A stretch of 64,000 nucleotides of DNA from Gammaproteobacteria bacterium (GTDB lineage: Bacteria > Pseudomonadota > Gammaproteobacteria > Legionellales > Legionellaceae), in contig JAPLRL010000045.1 of assembly GCA_026399205.1 (NCBI GenBank), positions 62,001 through 126,000 on the forward strand, given 5' to 3'. Both the position numbers and the translations under genes were made by a program. Positions within the stretch are counted from its first letter, which is position 1, and every line of letters begins with the position of its first letter. Of this stretch, positions 1-6,970 are shown one piece after another. The notes beneath the pieces are model-generated. The model saw only the letters and a program-made list of their open reading frames with translations, ran no database searches and was not told where the DNA came from.

Positions 1-1
1 C

Positions 2-280
2 TCCTCCTCCGATCTCAAAGAAAATGATGGATTTTTAAAGCTTGTGATCCATAATCAAAATACGATCCATGAATATATCATGCGTAGAAACTGGCCAATA
101 AAAGGCTGCGCGCAACGCTTAAAAGAATGGAAGACATTAATGAACCATCAACAATACGCCTGTATCTTAGGTCGCTACTCCCATCAAATCACTGAATCAA
201 AGGATGCGGAGAAATATGTATGGGTATTTGAGAAACTTAAAACGATGCGGGGAGAAGAGTCATATTTTTTTGAGCATTAG
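2..280 (+). CDS. C-terminal fragment of an unidentified protein (cut by window edge)
   Basis: The frame is open from the left edge of the window to a TAG stop at 278-280, so this is probably the last 92 codons of a larger gene. A GTG at 44 could be an internal start, but nothing resembling a ribosome site precedes it. The visible part is basic and polar and has no membrane segment, signal peptide or motif that I recognise. It lies inside the element that ends at the tRNA-Phe fragment. Function unknown; it may also be a remnant. Confidence 0.4.
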   Translation, partial: SSSDLKENDGFLKLVIHNQNTIHEYIMRRNWPIKGCAQRLKEWKTLMNHQQYACILGRYSHQITESKDAEKYVWVFEKLKTMRGEESYFFEH

Positions 281-377
281 ACGAAAATTCAGTTCGTGCA
301 AAATTGGCACATACTGACGAAGGAGTATTGTAAGCACACTTAACCAATTATATAATAACAGATAAAGAGATAACCAA

Positions 378-1244
378 ATGACCTTACCCATGCTACCAGA
401 AAATCATATTGTTGTTTTTAACGATCACACCATTCGCCGCGTCTTTATAGATGATTTATGGTGGTTTTCGGTCATTGATGTCATTCAAATCCTGACCGAT
501 AGCACAAATCCTAGAGACTATTGGTACAAAATGAAAATACGAGTAAAAAATGAGGATAGTGCTGAGTTGTCGACATTTTGTCGACAACTGAAATTAAAAT
601 CTTCGGATGGCAAGTCCTATAGTACAGATTGCGCCGATACAGAAAGCCTATTCCGTATTATCCAATCAATCCCCTCCCCCAAAGCAGAGCCATTCAAACG
701 GTGGTTAGCCAAGGTAGGTTATGAGCGCGTGCAAGAAATCGAAAATCCTGAACTGGCTTCACATCGTGCACGCGAAATATATAAAGCCAAAGGCTACAGT
801 GATGCATGGATTGAAAAAAGGATGCGCGGCATTCAAGTTCGCAGTGAATTAACTGAAGAATGGAAAAACCGTGATGTTGGCGAGACAAAAGAATATGCCA
901 TTCTCACTGCAGAAATTTCAAAAGCTACCTTTGGGATGACACCGAGTGAATATAAAAACATGAAAGGCTTAAAGAAAGAGAACCTGCGTGACCATATGAC
1001 TGACCTTGAATTGATTTTTACTATGTTAGGTGAAGCTTCAACTACTGAAATTGCTCGCAATAAAGATGCTCAAGGATTTAATGAAAATAAAACTGCTGCC
1101 CGCGCTGGTGGTAAAATAGCAGGCAATGCACGAAAAGAATTAGAAAAAAAATCTGGAAAAAAAATTTCTACACCAGACAACTATATAGAGCTTGCTCGGA
1201 TTGGGGCTCAAGAAATTGAAGACTCCGAAAATAAGTCTGATTGA
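378..1244 (+). CDS. Bro-N / phage antirepressor-like protein
   Basis: A 288-residue protein whose first ~115 residues fit the Bro-N domain of phage and viral antirepressors. It opens with a strand-rich stretch containing FNDHTIRR and WWFSVIDV, followed by a helical part (PSPKAEPFKRWLAKVGYERV) that is typical of these proteins. The C-terminal half is charged and helical (AARAGGKIAGNARKELE) and resembles the tail of bacterial family members. Such proteins usually bind DNA or modulate prophage repressors, and they are common as solitary cargo of integrated elements. The start is the ATG at 378 with only a weak upstream purine run. A 10-bp-arm hairpin (565-589) lies inside the gene. The exact role is inferred. 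Confidence 0.75.
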   Translation: MTLPMLPENHIVVFNDHTIRRVFIDDLWWFSVIDVIQILTDSTNPRDYWYKMKIRVKNEDSAELSTFCRQLKLKSSDGKSYSTDCADTESLFRIIQSIPSPKAEPFKRWLAKVGYERVQEIENPELASHRAREIYKAKGYSDAWIEKRMRGIQVRSELTEEWKNRDVGETKEYAILTAEISKATFGMTPSEYKNMKGLKKENLRDHMTDLELIFTMLGEASTTEIARNKDAQGFNENKTAARAGGKIAGNARKELEKKSGKKISTPDNYIELARIGAQEIEDSENKSD

Positions 1245-1414
1245 AACAATAAAGATCCAATCATGATTAACCACCTGGCGATACAAGCCTTATTGGCATA
1301 TAGGATAAAAACATTTAATATGACACCTTATTTTTTATCATTTTTTCTTTAGGCTGATGAGTAATGTGTTAAGACTATTTTGCCAAATATGACAACCGAT
1401 GGAGTGCGTTCAAA

Positions 1415-2200
1415 ATGAAAAAATGGTTGAATAAAATTTCAATAAAAAATTTCTATGAAATGGTGTTTTTTTTCACGTTTTTTTCTAAATTAACTGTTTT
1501 CAATTACGGATTTTATCCAATATCTGACAGAGTAAAAACTTACTCTAAAAGCCAAAGAGCCAAAGAGCCAAAGAGCCAAGCATTAGGTCTTGAATTATAT
1601 AATCAAGTGTTATCTTTATTTGAGGAAAAAATAAATTCACAGACACTTGTGTGTGAAGTTTCATGTGGAGTTGGCGGCGGTCTCGCATTTATTAGAGACC
1701 AAACAAATGTAAATATTCTGGGTCTTGATAGTTCAAAGATGGCTTTAGTAAAAGCTAAATTAAAGTTTAAAATCCCCACAAAAATTTGCTTTGCTCCAGA
1801 CCTTCCTCTTCAAGAAAATTGTATAGACATCTTCATCAATGTAGAAGCTTCACATAATTATTTTGGAGATAAATTTGCATCTGAATTATATCGATGCTTA
1901 AAACCGGGTGGGCTTGTAATTATGACTGACGATACGAAAAAAGATTTTTCAGAAAAAGAATTTGAGTTGAGGAAAATTTTAGAGACAGCGGGTTTTAGAA
2001 TCACATTCTTTAAAAACATTGTTGAAAATGTTATCAATTCATGCTTGGAGGATTCTAAACGCAGGGAAAAGTATAGTAGATTCTTCTTTGGTGATCTTCG
2101 CAAACACATTCTAAGTTTTTCCGGATGTCGTGGAACGACAGGACTAAACAAATTTATTAACAACTCAAAAGGATATTTCCTCCTGCGTGCCGAAAAATAA
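1415..2200 (+). CDS. class I SAM-dependent methyltransferase with an octanucleotide repeat
   Basis: A 261-residue protein with a Rossmann-type methyltransferase core. Motif I is VCEVSCGVGGG (79-89), an acidic residue follows in LGLDSSKMAL (about 103-112), and RCLKPGGLVIMTD is the post-motif hallmark. The N-terminal YGFYPISDRVKTYS stretch resembles small-molecule or lipid methyltransferases, but the substrate cannot be named. Codons 46-55 are built from a tandem 8-bp unit (CCAAAGAG, three copies plus a partial one, 1552-1580). Gain or loss of one unit would shift the frame, so the gene could be phase-variable. Base composition is AT-rich like the rest of this element. It is convergent with the next gene. 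Confidence 0.75.
   Translation: MKKWLNKISIKNFYEMVFFFTFFSKLTVFNYGFYPISDRVKTYSKSQRAKEPKSQALGLELYNQVLSLFEEKINSQTLVCEVSCGVGGGLAFIRDQTNVNILGLDSSKMALVKAKLKFKIPTKICFAPDLPLQENCIDIFINVEASHNYFGDKFASELYRCLKPGGLVIMTDDTKKDFSEKEFELRKILETAGFRITFFKNIVENVINSCLEDSKRREKYSRFFFGDLRKHILSFSGCRGTTGLNKFINNSKGYFLLRAEK
1552..1580 (+). repeat. octanucleotide tandem repeat inside methyltransferase gene
   Basis: The unit CCAAAGAG occurs three times in a row (1552-1575) and is followed by a partial fourth copy. It is read in all three codon phases, giving SQRAKEPKSQ. Because 8 is not a multiple of 3, slippage would switch the reading frame of the methyltransferase. Three copies is short for an actively slipping tract. Confidence 0.8.
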
Positions 2201-2252
2201 GGAGCGTATTGATACATTTAGGCCTAAAGTGTTACCTATGTCTCCGGTACAG

Positions 2253-2261
2253 CCCCCCCCC
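2253..2261. repeat. C9 homopolymer between convergent genes
   Basis: Nine consecutive C residues lie in the 80-bp gap between the methyltransferase stop and the 3' end of the minus-strand exported-protein gene. It is outside both coding regions as called. It adds to the cluster of slippage-prone repeats in this 1.3 kb. Confidence 0.7.
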
Positions 2262-2280
2262 ATTAGAGTTATCACTTCTA

Positions 2281-2763
2281 TCATAAAAAATAGATGAAAT
2301 TTAACGCGAATGCATTCCCAAAAACATCTAGCTCTAAGCCCACTTTTTTGTATTGATAGCTCGTTACTAGTTCAATTACTGGAATAATTGGCAGCACCCC
2401 ACGACAAGAGGGGTCAGACTTGGTAGCAAAAGCATGATTCGAATAACACCACCCATACGCCGCCCCTGCCCGGTATCCAATCGCGAATTTATGATCATGG
2501 CGTGAATAACTTTTTAAGTTTCGCTGGATGGTGCCCCCAAAACTATTGTCATATGAGCAATTCTGCACATACGCCACGTTGATAGATTTATACGTCACAC
2601 CAACATATGGATGGTAACGTGGATCCGAGCGTGCTTTGGGATAATGTGTATAAGCAGCTCCTAATTGAATATTAGTGTCAACTTTTTCTCCCCATAAAAA
2701 TGGGGGCAGTTGTGATGAAGCATGTGAGTTTGTTGTGTAAACACTGATGATTAAAAATATCAA
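2281..2763 (-). CDS. putative exported / outer-membrane protein, candidate phase-variable gene
   Basis: The clean reading frame gives about 160 residues. It has a hydrophobic signal-like N-terminus ending in NSHASS, then alternating polar and aromatic stretches, four Cys residues and an aromatic C-terminus (ALNFIYFL) as in small beta-barrels. I do not recognise the family. The start is unclear: the only in-frame candidate is TTG at 2763-2761, with no ribosome site. Upstream on this strand lie five ACCAC units and eight ACTT units, the latter directly after an ATG at 2851-2849. With the copy numbers seen here that ATG reads MTYLLTYLLTYLN and stops. Six or nine ACTT units with four or seven ACCAC units would join it to the signal peptide. 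The gene may therefore be captured in an off state, or the repeats may lie in its leader. Confidence 0.6.
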   Translation of the reverse strand: MIFLIISVYTTNSHASSQLPPFLWGEKVDTNIQLGAAYTHYPKARSDPRYHPYVGVTYKSINVAYVQNCSYDNSFGGTIQRNLKSYSRHDHKFAIGYRAGAAYGWCYSNHAFATKSDPSCRGVLPIIPVIELVTSYQYKKVGLELDVFGNAFALNFIYFL

Positions 2764-2780
2764 CCATAGAAACCGGGATG

Positions 2781-2807
2781 GTGGTGTGGTGTGGTGTGGT
2801 GTGGTGT
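2781..2807. repeat. pentanucleotide repeat (GTGGT x5)
   Basis: Five perfect tandem copies of GTGGT plus two extra bases (ACCAC on the minus strand) lie 18 bases upstream of the first in-frame start of the minus-strand exported-protein gene. A unit of five bases changes reading frame on slippage. Confidence 0.95.
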
Positions 2808-2815
2808 TATTAGTT

Positions 2816-2848
<33 letters not shown>

Positions 2849-2964
2849 CATATTATTCACCCGCTCGCGAAAAAAACATAATCAATGACCACCCAGTGAA
2901 AAACCAAATGACATCACATCCATAAAAATATTTTATATCACTTTCAATACATTCAAGATCCATA

Positions 2965-3792
2965 TCAGATAGTTGAATCAATTTGAGTAGCAATGGCGAT
3001 CACTTCTTTTTTTATTGAGGGGTCAAATGTTCTATGAGCACATTCTAAAACATGTCTAAAACCCTCATCCCACCATTCAACCTGATAGCTATATCCCGAT
3101 GCATCATTACCTTCAGCGGAAACAATCGTTACTTTTCCATTCACGCTATGGCTCACAATATCTTCTGCAAAATTGGCAGCGCTTCCCGTTAGTTTGATGT
3201 TAATTTCTTCATATGAACACATGTCAGCATGGCCATTGGGTACAAAAAACTCAACGGCACCAGTCCAACCGTTATTTATGTAGGTATTGATTGGCGCAAA
3301 TCCAACGATTTCTTTTACATCAGTCGCCCCTTTATAATCATAAGCCATCTGTAAATCCGATGCATTTTTTCGTAAATGGGTGCTATGTGGACCAAGTTTA
3401 TCGTGTTGTTGGTAATCCTTGGCAGCAATTTTTTTAAACATCAGAAGCGTGGTTGCTTTTTGATTGTATTTTTCGATATATCCCTTGCTCTTCAATAGGG
3501 TCGCATTTGCCTTTATATGCGTAATCTGAGGTGTACTATAGTGCATTTCACCGGCTTTCATGATGTGTACGCCAGATCCCGGTCGGGGTAATCCATCCTT
3601 ACCAAAAATTCTATACTCTTCTTCTGGTGATAAAGGCGGGGGCATGCCAGGATGACTTTTCGCCCACTCCTGAACCATTTTGATATGCGCTCTTGCTTGT
3701 TCTGGTGTACCCACTTGGATGATCTGTTGTGTTGATGCGATTGCGATGTTGTCTAACAACAAGATAATCAAAAGTGCAGTTAGTTTTTTCAT
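2965..3792 (-). CDS. exported protein of unknown function
   Basis: 275 residues from the ATG at 3792, chosen because GAGGA sits eight bases upstream and the protein then begins MKKL. Upstream codons to 3807 are also open. Residues 1 to about 20 form a typical Sec signal peptide (MKKLTALLIILLLDNIAIAS). The mature part is soluble, with a Pro-rich segment (GMPPPLSPEEEYRIFG) and a C-terminal region rich in aromatic and beta-prone residues with two Cys. It is likely periplasmic or secreted. I do not recognise the family. It shares the AT-rich composition of the surrounding element and lies 115 bases downstream of the repeat-bearing region. Confidence 0.65.
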   Translation of the reverse strand: MKKLTALLIILLLDNIAIASTQQIIQVGTPEQARAHIKMVQEWAKSHPGMPPPLSPEEEYRIFGKDGLPRPGSGVHIMKAGEMHYSTPQITHIKANATLLKSKGYIEKYNQKATTLLMFKKIAAKDYQQHDKLGPHSTHLRKNASDLQMAYDYKGATDVKEIVGFAPINTYINNGWTGAVEFFVPNGHADMCSYEEINIKLTGSAANFAEDIVSHSVNGKVTIVSAEGNDASGYSYQVEWWDEGFRHVLECAHRTFDPSIKKEVIAIATQIDSTI

Positions 3793-3832
3793 ATTAACAT
3801 TCCTCATCCCTCACCCATGTAGGAACTAACTC

Positions 3833-4098
3833 TTAATGCCCCCAACCCCACCACCCATCATAAGCGCTACAGTCTGTGGATATGGTGTAAGCATCATAAA
3901 TTTGTTTACCATGAGTGTCCATATAAAAATGGTAACCCTCTGCTGTCCACGGATCATGTAAATCTTTGTTCGACTGGAGGCATAGAGGTCAAGTTTTGCT
4001 GCTTCACTGCGGCTCTCTTCCGCAGGGAAGCCTGTTTCGATTTGTATTTCTAATACAGATCGTGACCACCCGTGTTTAATAAAAAGAGCTTTTTGCAT
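3833..4098 (-). pseudogene. frameshifted gene remnant (DUF1016/YhcG-like start)
   Basis: The ATG at 4098 opens a frame starting MQKALFIKHGWSRSVLEIQI, which resembles the short GWSRxVLxxQIE stretch of DUF1016 (YhcG-type nuclease) proteins. From about 3970 the other frame becomes much more protein-like (NKDLHDPWTAEGYHFYMD, ending DGWWGWGH and TAA at 3835-3833), while the first frame turns into low-quality sequence. A one- or two-base indel near 3971 would join them. I read this as a broken or mosaic gene; the DUF1016 similarity is a short match only. Confidence 0.4.
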
Positions 4099-4206
4099 TG
4101 TGATCCTTTCAATTGAAACAAAAGTTTTTAATCAGACCGTAAAAAGAAATGAAGAGCGACTCCCAGCAACCTTTAGGTTTCAACTAACAATAGATGAATA
4201 AAGCGC

Positions 4207-4233
4207 TTTAAGATCACAAATTGTGACCTTAAA
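4207..4233. promoter_or_regulatory. 27-bp near-perfect dyad, operator-like
   Basis: Two 13-base arms (TTTAAGATCACAA and its complement with one mismatch) are separated by a single base. The spacing is too tight for an RNA hairpin loop and suits a dimeric DNA-binding protein. It lies upstream of the broken minus-strand gene that starts at 4098. Confidence 0.4.
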
Positions 4234-4254
4234 AAAATGATTTTTTAAATCATC

Positions 4255-4370
4255 TTGGAAACGTTTACTTTTGGAAAAGATAATAAGCCCTTTTACGTGC
4301 AGGGCCCTAATGAATCTCAAGCTGATGTCAAACGAATTATGCATCACTTGAAACTCGTAACGTCTTTTAT
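4255..4370 (+). pseudogene. short coding remnant
   Basis: A frame opening with TTG at 4255 gives a protein-like stretch (FTFGKDNKPFYVQGPNES) and then runs into the antisense of the AbiEii gene. A stop codon lies immediately upstream of the TTG, and no ribosome site is visible. It is probably a scrap of a lost gene. Little more can be said. Confidence 0.25.
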
Positions 4371-5297
4371 CTATAAAGTATGCGCGCGAATTAGGTCTTC
4401 TACCACTGACAAAGCCTCCTCAAATGATGGCCTATCCGACTGATAGACCATCTGCTCTAAAAAATATACCCAGTGATCTTTCCATTTAGGGTTACTACGC
4501 AGATCATGTAAAACCAACCTTGGATCAAAAAATACCTTATCTACACCGCTCTCAAACATCGCTTGTTCTTTTTTTAGAACTTTTTCCACAACTTCATAAT
4601 ACTTGTCAGAAAGACAGTTATTATTTCTAAGATTATGCAAATCATACAAGTGCCTAACAAGATGTTTGTCTGAGTCTCTTTCCTTTTTACTCGATCCTGC
4701 GATCCGCCTTATCAATGCAACCCATTTTTCTGCCGCAGTCTCATCTAAAGCAACACAGGCAACAGGAAAGTAGTGATGATCACATTCATCACCCAATACT
4801 ACTTTCACCATCGATGAAATGTTTTGAATCTGCGGGGCTAACTCAAGCTCGCCTAAGAAGCAATCAATAGCGATGTGTGGTTTTAAGTAAGAGAGCGTGC
4901 CAGCCCCAGAAAAGGAGGCGCGAATACTCATGTATCGCCCCTCATAAAATACTCTGACATCCTCCGACTGAATATCAAACTCTGCCTTTAATAAGCCATC
5001 CACTAATAAGTTTCGAAACACACGCAGCTGCACTCGCTTAGCATTTTTTCCTAAACTTAATGCTGGTGGTTTAAAACACACTCTAAAATCAACGTCCTCA
5101 GAAAGTCTTTTGATCAAACAATAGCCTTTGGACAAGCTGGTACCACCCTGAAAGACCAATTCAAAATAATCATTCTGAATACCCGTCAATAAACGGATAG
5201 CTTTCGTGACAAAATAATCTTTCCGAACGAAATCTGAAGGCAACCCTAACTGAATGGCTGTTTTCCTAATCTGCTGTTCATTTAGTTCACCGGGCAT
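4371..5297 (-). CDS. abiEii: AbiEii-type nucleotidyltransferase toxin
   Basis: 308 residues from the ATG at 5297, which has a strong GAGGGAGGGG ribosome site. An upstream in-frame TTG at 5312 is less likely. The protein shows the DNA polymerase-beta-like nucleotidyltransferase signature of AbiEii/AbiGii toxins: GGTSLSKG at 51-58, then EDVDF at 67-71 with its metal-binding acids, and a later DCFLGELEL strand. Family members inhibit growth, reportedly by NTP transfer to tRNA, and give abortive phage resistance. The gene overlaps the antitoxin gene by 11 bases, which supports translational coupling. It is about 700 bases from the tRNA-Phe fragment, a usual place for such pairs in integrative elements. 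Confidence 0.88.
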   Translation of the reverse strand: MPGELNEQQIRKTAIQLGLPSDFVRKDYFVTKAIRLLTGIQNDYFELVFQGGTSLSKGYCLIKRLSEDVDFRVCFKPPALSLGKNAKRVQLRVFRNLLVDGLLKAEFDIQSEDVRVFYEGRYMSIRASFSGAGTLSYLKPHIAIDCFLGELELAPQIQNISSMVKVVLGDECDHHYFPVACVALDETAAEKWVALIRRIAGSSKKERDSDKHLVRHLYDLHNLRNNNCLSDKYYEVVEKVLKKEQAMFESGVDKVFFDPRLVLHDLRSNPKWKDHWVYFLEQMVYQSDRPSFEEALSVVEDLIRAHTL

Positions 5298-5739
5298 TGA
5301 CCCCTCCCTCAAAAATCACCCGCCGTCCTTCTGCATGGATCGATCCTCGAAACCGGCTTTTTAATTGGACTGTGAAAACTGACGGCACTTGGGTGGTCTT
5401 TCCTGCGTTATAATCGCGTATGGCACGACCTAGCTCCCACTTTACACCCAGTTTATTTAAGGCCTCCATCGCAATGGTTTCAAAGGGGGAAATCAGCACT
5501 GTCTTAACCTCTCCACCGGGAAAGGTCATCGCCTCACTCTTAGCGAAAAGACCATGTGCAATTTTAATGATAGCGCCTTCTTCCATCAACATATTGAGCG
5601 CACGATTAAGTCTCAATTGCTCTCGATTTGAGTGATCATCAGTTAAATCGCCCCGCGAAAATACCTGGATAGCCAGATGGTTAATTTTATTCCTTAAAGC
5701 CTCTCGGTATTTATTATTATAATAATGGCGGTTTTTCAT
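5287..5739 (-). CDS. abiEi: AbiEi-like (DUF6088) antitoxin and autoregulator
   Basis: 150 residues starting at ATG 5739 with a strong GGAGGAAG ribosome site. The N-terminal ~60 residues form a winged-helix-like domain (VFSRGDLTDD, RLNRALNMLMEEGAIIKI, HGLFAKSE), as in DUF6088 and AbiEi proteins. The C-terminal part (FETIAMEALNKLGVKW, TVQLKSRFRGSIH) matches the rest of the family. AbiEi proteins counter the toxin and repress their own promoter at paired repeats. Two copies of GACTATTT flank the predicted -10 box upstream, 33 bases apart, which fits that mode. First gene of the two-gene operon. Confidence 0.85.
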   Translation of the reverse strand: MKNRHYYNNKYREALRNKINHLAIQVFSRGDLTDDHSNREQLRLNRALNMLMEEGAIIKIAHGLFAKSEAMTFPGGEVKTVLISPFETIAMEALNKLGVKWELGRAIRDYNAGKTTQVPSVFTVQLKSRFRGSIHAEGRRVIFEGGVNAR

Positions 5740-5772
5740 GCGCTTCCTCCCATCAAAATCCCATAGCGTCTT

Positions 5773-5813
5773 AAATAGTCATTTTATTATAGCATAGTTC
5801 GTCACAAATAGTC
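5773..5813 (-). promoter_or_regulatory. abiE promoter with paired operator repeats
   Basis: On the minus strand a TATAAT -10 box (5791-5786) sits between two direct copies of GACTATTT (5813-5806 and 5780-5773). Their starts are 33 bases apart, about three helical turns. The upstream copy overlaps the expected -35 position. This fits cooperative autorepression by the AbiEi-like protein. No good -35 hexamer is seen. Confidence 0.55.
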
Positions 5814-5896
5814 GTTTTGCAATTCTGAAATTTGGATAACTCGCGCGATGCAAAAACAAGACCATAAAAACCCTTGCGTGAGATTTGCGTATTTGG

Positions 5897-5920
5897 GTAC
5901 GACATCGTTAGACATCGTAC
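5897..5920. repeat. direct plus inverted short repeat near the att-like site
   Basis: GACATCGT occurs twice with starts ten bases apart (5901 and 5911), and the block is bounded by GTACGA and its complement TCGTAC. With the TGATTTACC / GGTAAATCA pair around the tRNA fragment (5932-5940 and 6034-6042), this could be a protein-binding arm site. The rest of the roughly 470-base gene-free stretch 5740-6213 shows nothing else. Confidence 0.35.
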
Positions 5921-5985
5921 GCCATTTGCAGTGATTTACCGCGGCAAAAATTATAGTTAAATCAATAATTTACTGACGGCCTGTC

Positions 5986-6033
5986 GGACTGAAAATCCTT
6001 GTGTCGGTGGTTCGATTCCACTTCTGGCCACCA
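5986..6033 (+). other. 3' fragment of a tRNA-Phe gene (attachment-site duplicate)
   Basis: The 48 bases start at GGACTGAAAATCC, the anticodon arm with GAA at positions 34-36. They continue through a normal variable loop and T arm (GGTGG, TTCGATT, CCACT) to an acceptor strand, discriminator A and an encoded CCA. The 5' half is absent: bases just upstream do not pair with the anticodon stem or the acceptor strand. A 3' tRNA fragment beginning near the anticodon is what tyrosine-recombinase elements leave at their far end. The orientation puts the element to the left, with the intact tRNA-Phe outside this window. No integrase is visible here. Confidence 0.75.
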
Positions 6034-6213
6034 GGTAAATCAATGTATTTCAGCTGTTTACCAAATTTTCAAAAAACGGGTCTTCTGTTGTAATGCAAGT
6101 AGGCGTCAATCCCTCAGAGGAAAACAAGTGCCCAAATAAACCTCAGGGATCCTATCTAATATTGTAGCCGTTGATACTTTACTCCTGAAAAAAGTCGGCA
6201 AGGTACTTGTAGA

Positions 6214-6399
6214 TTATATTAAGGCCTCTCTTTTAGCATTAATAGTCTTCAATATTTCTATAGGATTATTCCCACTAGAAAATGCCAATTCAATTTCTTG
6301 AATAGCAGCTATTTTTGCCTTGTTTTTTTCCTCATTCTGAAACCATTGATGATTATTGATGCGTTGTTGAATTTCTCTTTGTCGACCCTTAAGATTCAT
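6214..6399 (-). pseudogene. short coding remnant, helical
   Basis: A 61-codon frame beginning at ATG 6399 encodes a charged helical peptide (REIQQRINNHQWF, KAKIAAIQEIELAF) with natural-looking composition. No ribosome site is visible. Its start coincides with the point where the plus-strand remnant at 6400 begins to look coding, so the two appear to be pieces of different genes joined here. It could be a real small protein; I favour a remnant. Confidence 0.35.
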
Positions 6400-6846
6400 T
6401 TTATTCAGCTAGATGAAGCCGGTCATAATGATTACACCAAGCCTGATACCGCAGACGGGCAACGTTACCAAACGATGGTGCATGCTATTTATAAAAAACA
6501 TGGATTACCTTATATTGAAACGTTTGCTAAGCAGGTAAGCGAGGATGAACTTCCCAGTGCAGACCTCACGTCAGCACGCTATTCAACCCAACTCTATCAC
6601 CAAATCAATTTTTGGGAACAAAGTAAACCTGGCGTTGCAGAAAAAACAAAGCGTGATGAGCGTCAAAAAATTACGCGGCACGCCTTAAGCGGCTTAATGA
6701 ATAACGATCAACATTATACACGCAGGGAAATTGAGGTGTTACAACAGTTACCTCTTTACACAAAATACCCGGACACAGTTTTTTTTAGTCCAGGGGCTCA
6801 TACTGTTGTTGGGTCTCGGCCAAACAACATTCGCATTAAGCACTAG
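6400..6846 (+). pseudogene. C-terminal remnant of an unidentified protein
   Basis: From about 6400 to the TAG at 6844-6846 the frame reads as plausible protein (IQLDEAGHNDYTKPD, YKKHGLPYIETFAKQ, QKITRHALSGLMNND). The frame continues upstream to 6298, but there it is only the antisense of the neighbouring remnant. No start or ribosome site fits. The piece looks like the last ~148 codons of a larger soluble protein that lost its 5' end. Family unknown. It is followed at 6848 by a hairpin that looks like its original terminator. Confidence 0.4.
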
Positions 6847-6847
6847 A

Positions 6848-6877
6848 GATGAAAAACACCAAGTGTTGTTTTTCATC
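6848..6877 (+). terminator. hairpin with T-run, probable terminator
   Basis: Arms GATGAAAAACAC and its near complement (6866-6877) pair around a six-base loop, two bases after the TAG of the preceding remnant. The right arm contains a five-T run. The stem is AT-rich, so strength is uncertain. Confidence 0.5.
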
Positions 6878-6970
6878 CAGCCCTGATTTGCTGGAGTTTG
6901 GAAAGAATGACAAAATCAGAATGGCATGTTAAATTTTCGGGGATAATCGCGACACAGAGAATACGGTTCC

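Noticed and set aside
565-589. Terminator inside the Bro-N gene
   Set aside because: The hairpin has no T-run and the reading frame continues through it with family-like sequence.
5950-6033. Complete tRNA-Phe gene
   Set aside because: The 3' half is normal, but the upstream bases do not give a D arm, the 5' acceptor strand or a full anticodon stem, so it is a fragment only.
6298-6399. N-terminal membrane segment of the 6298-6846 frame
   Set aside because: This part is the antisense of a coding-like minus-strand frame, and no ribosome site precedes it.
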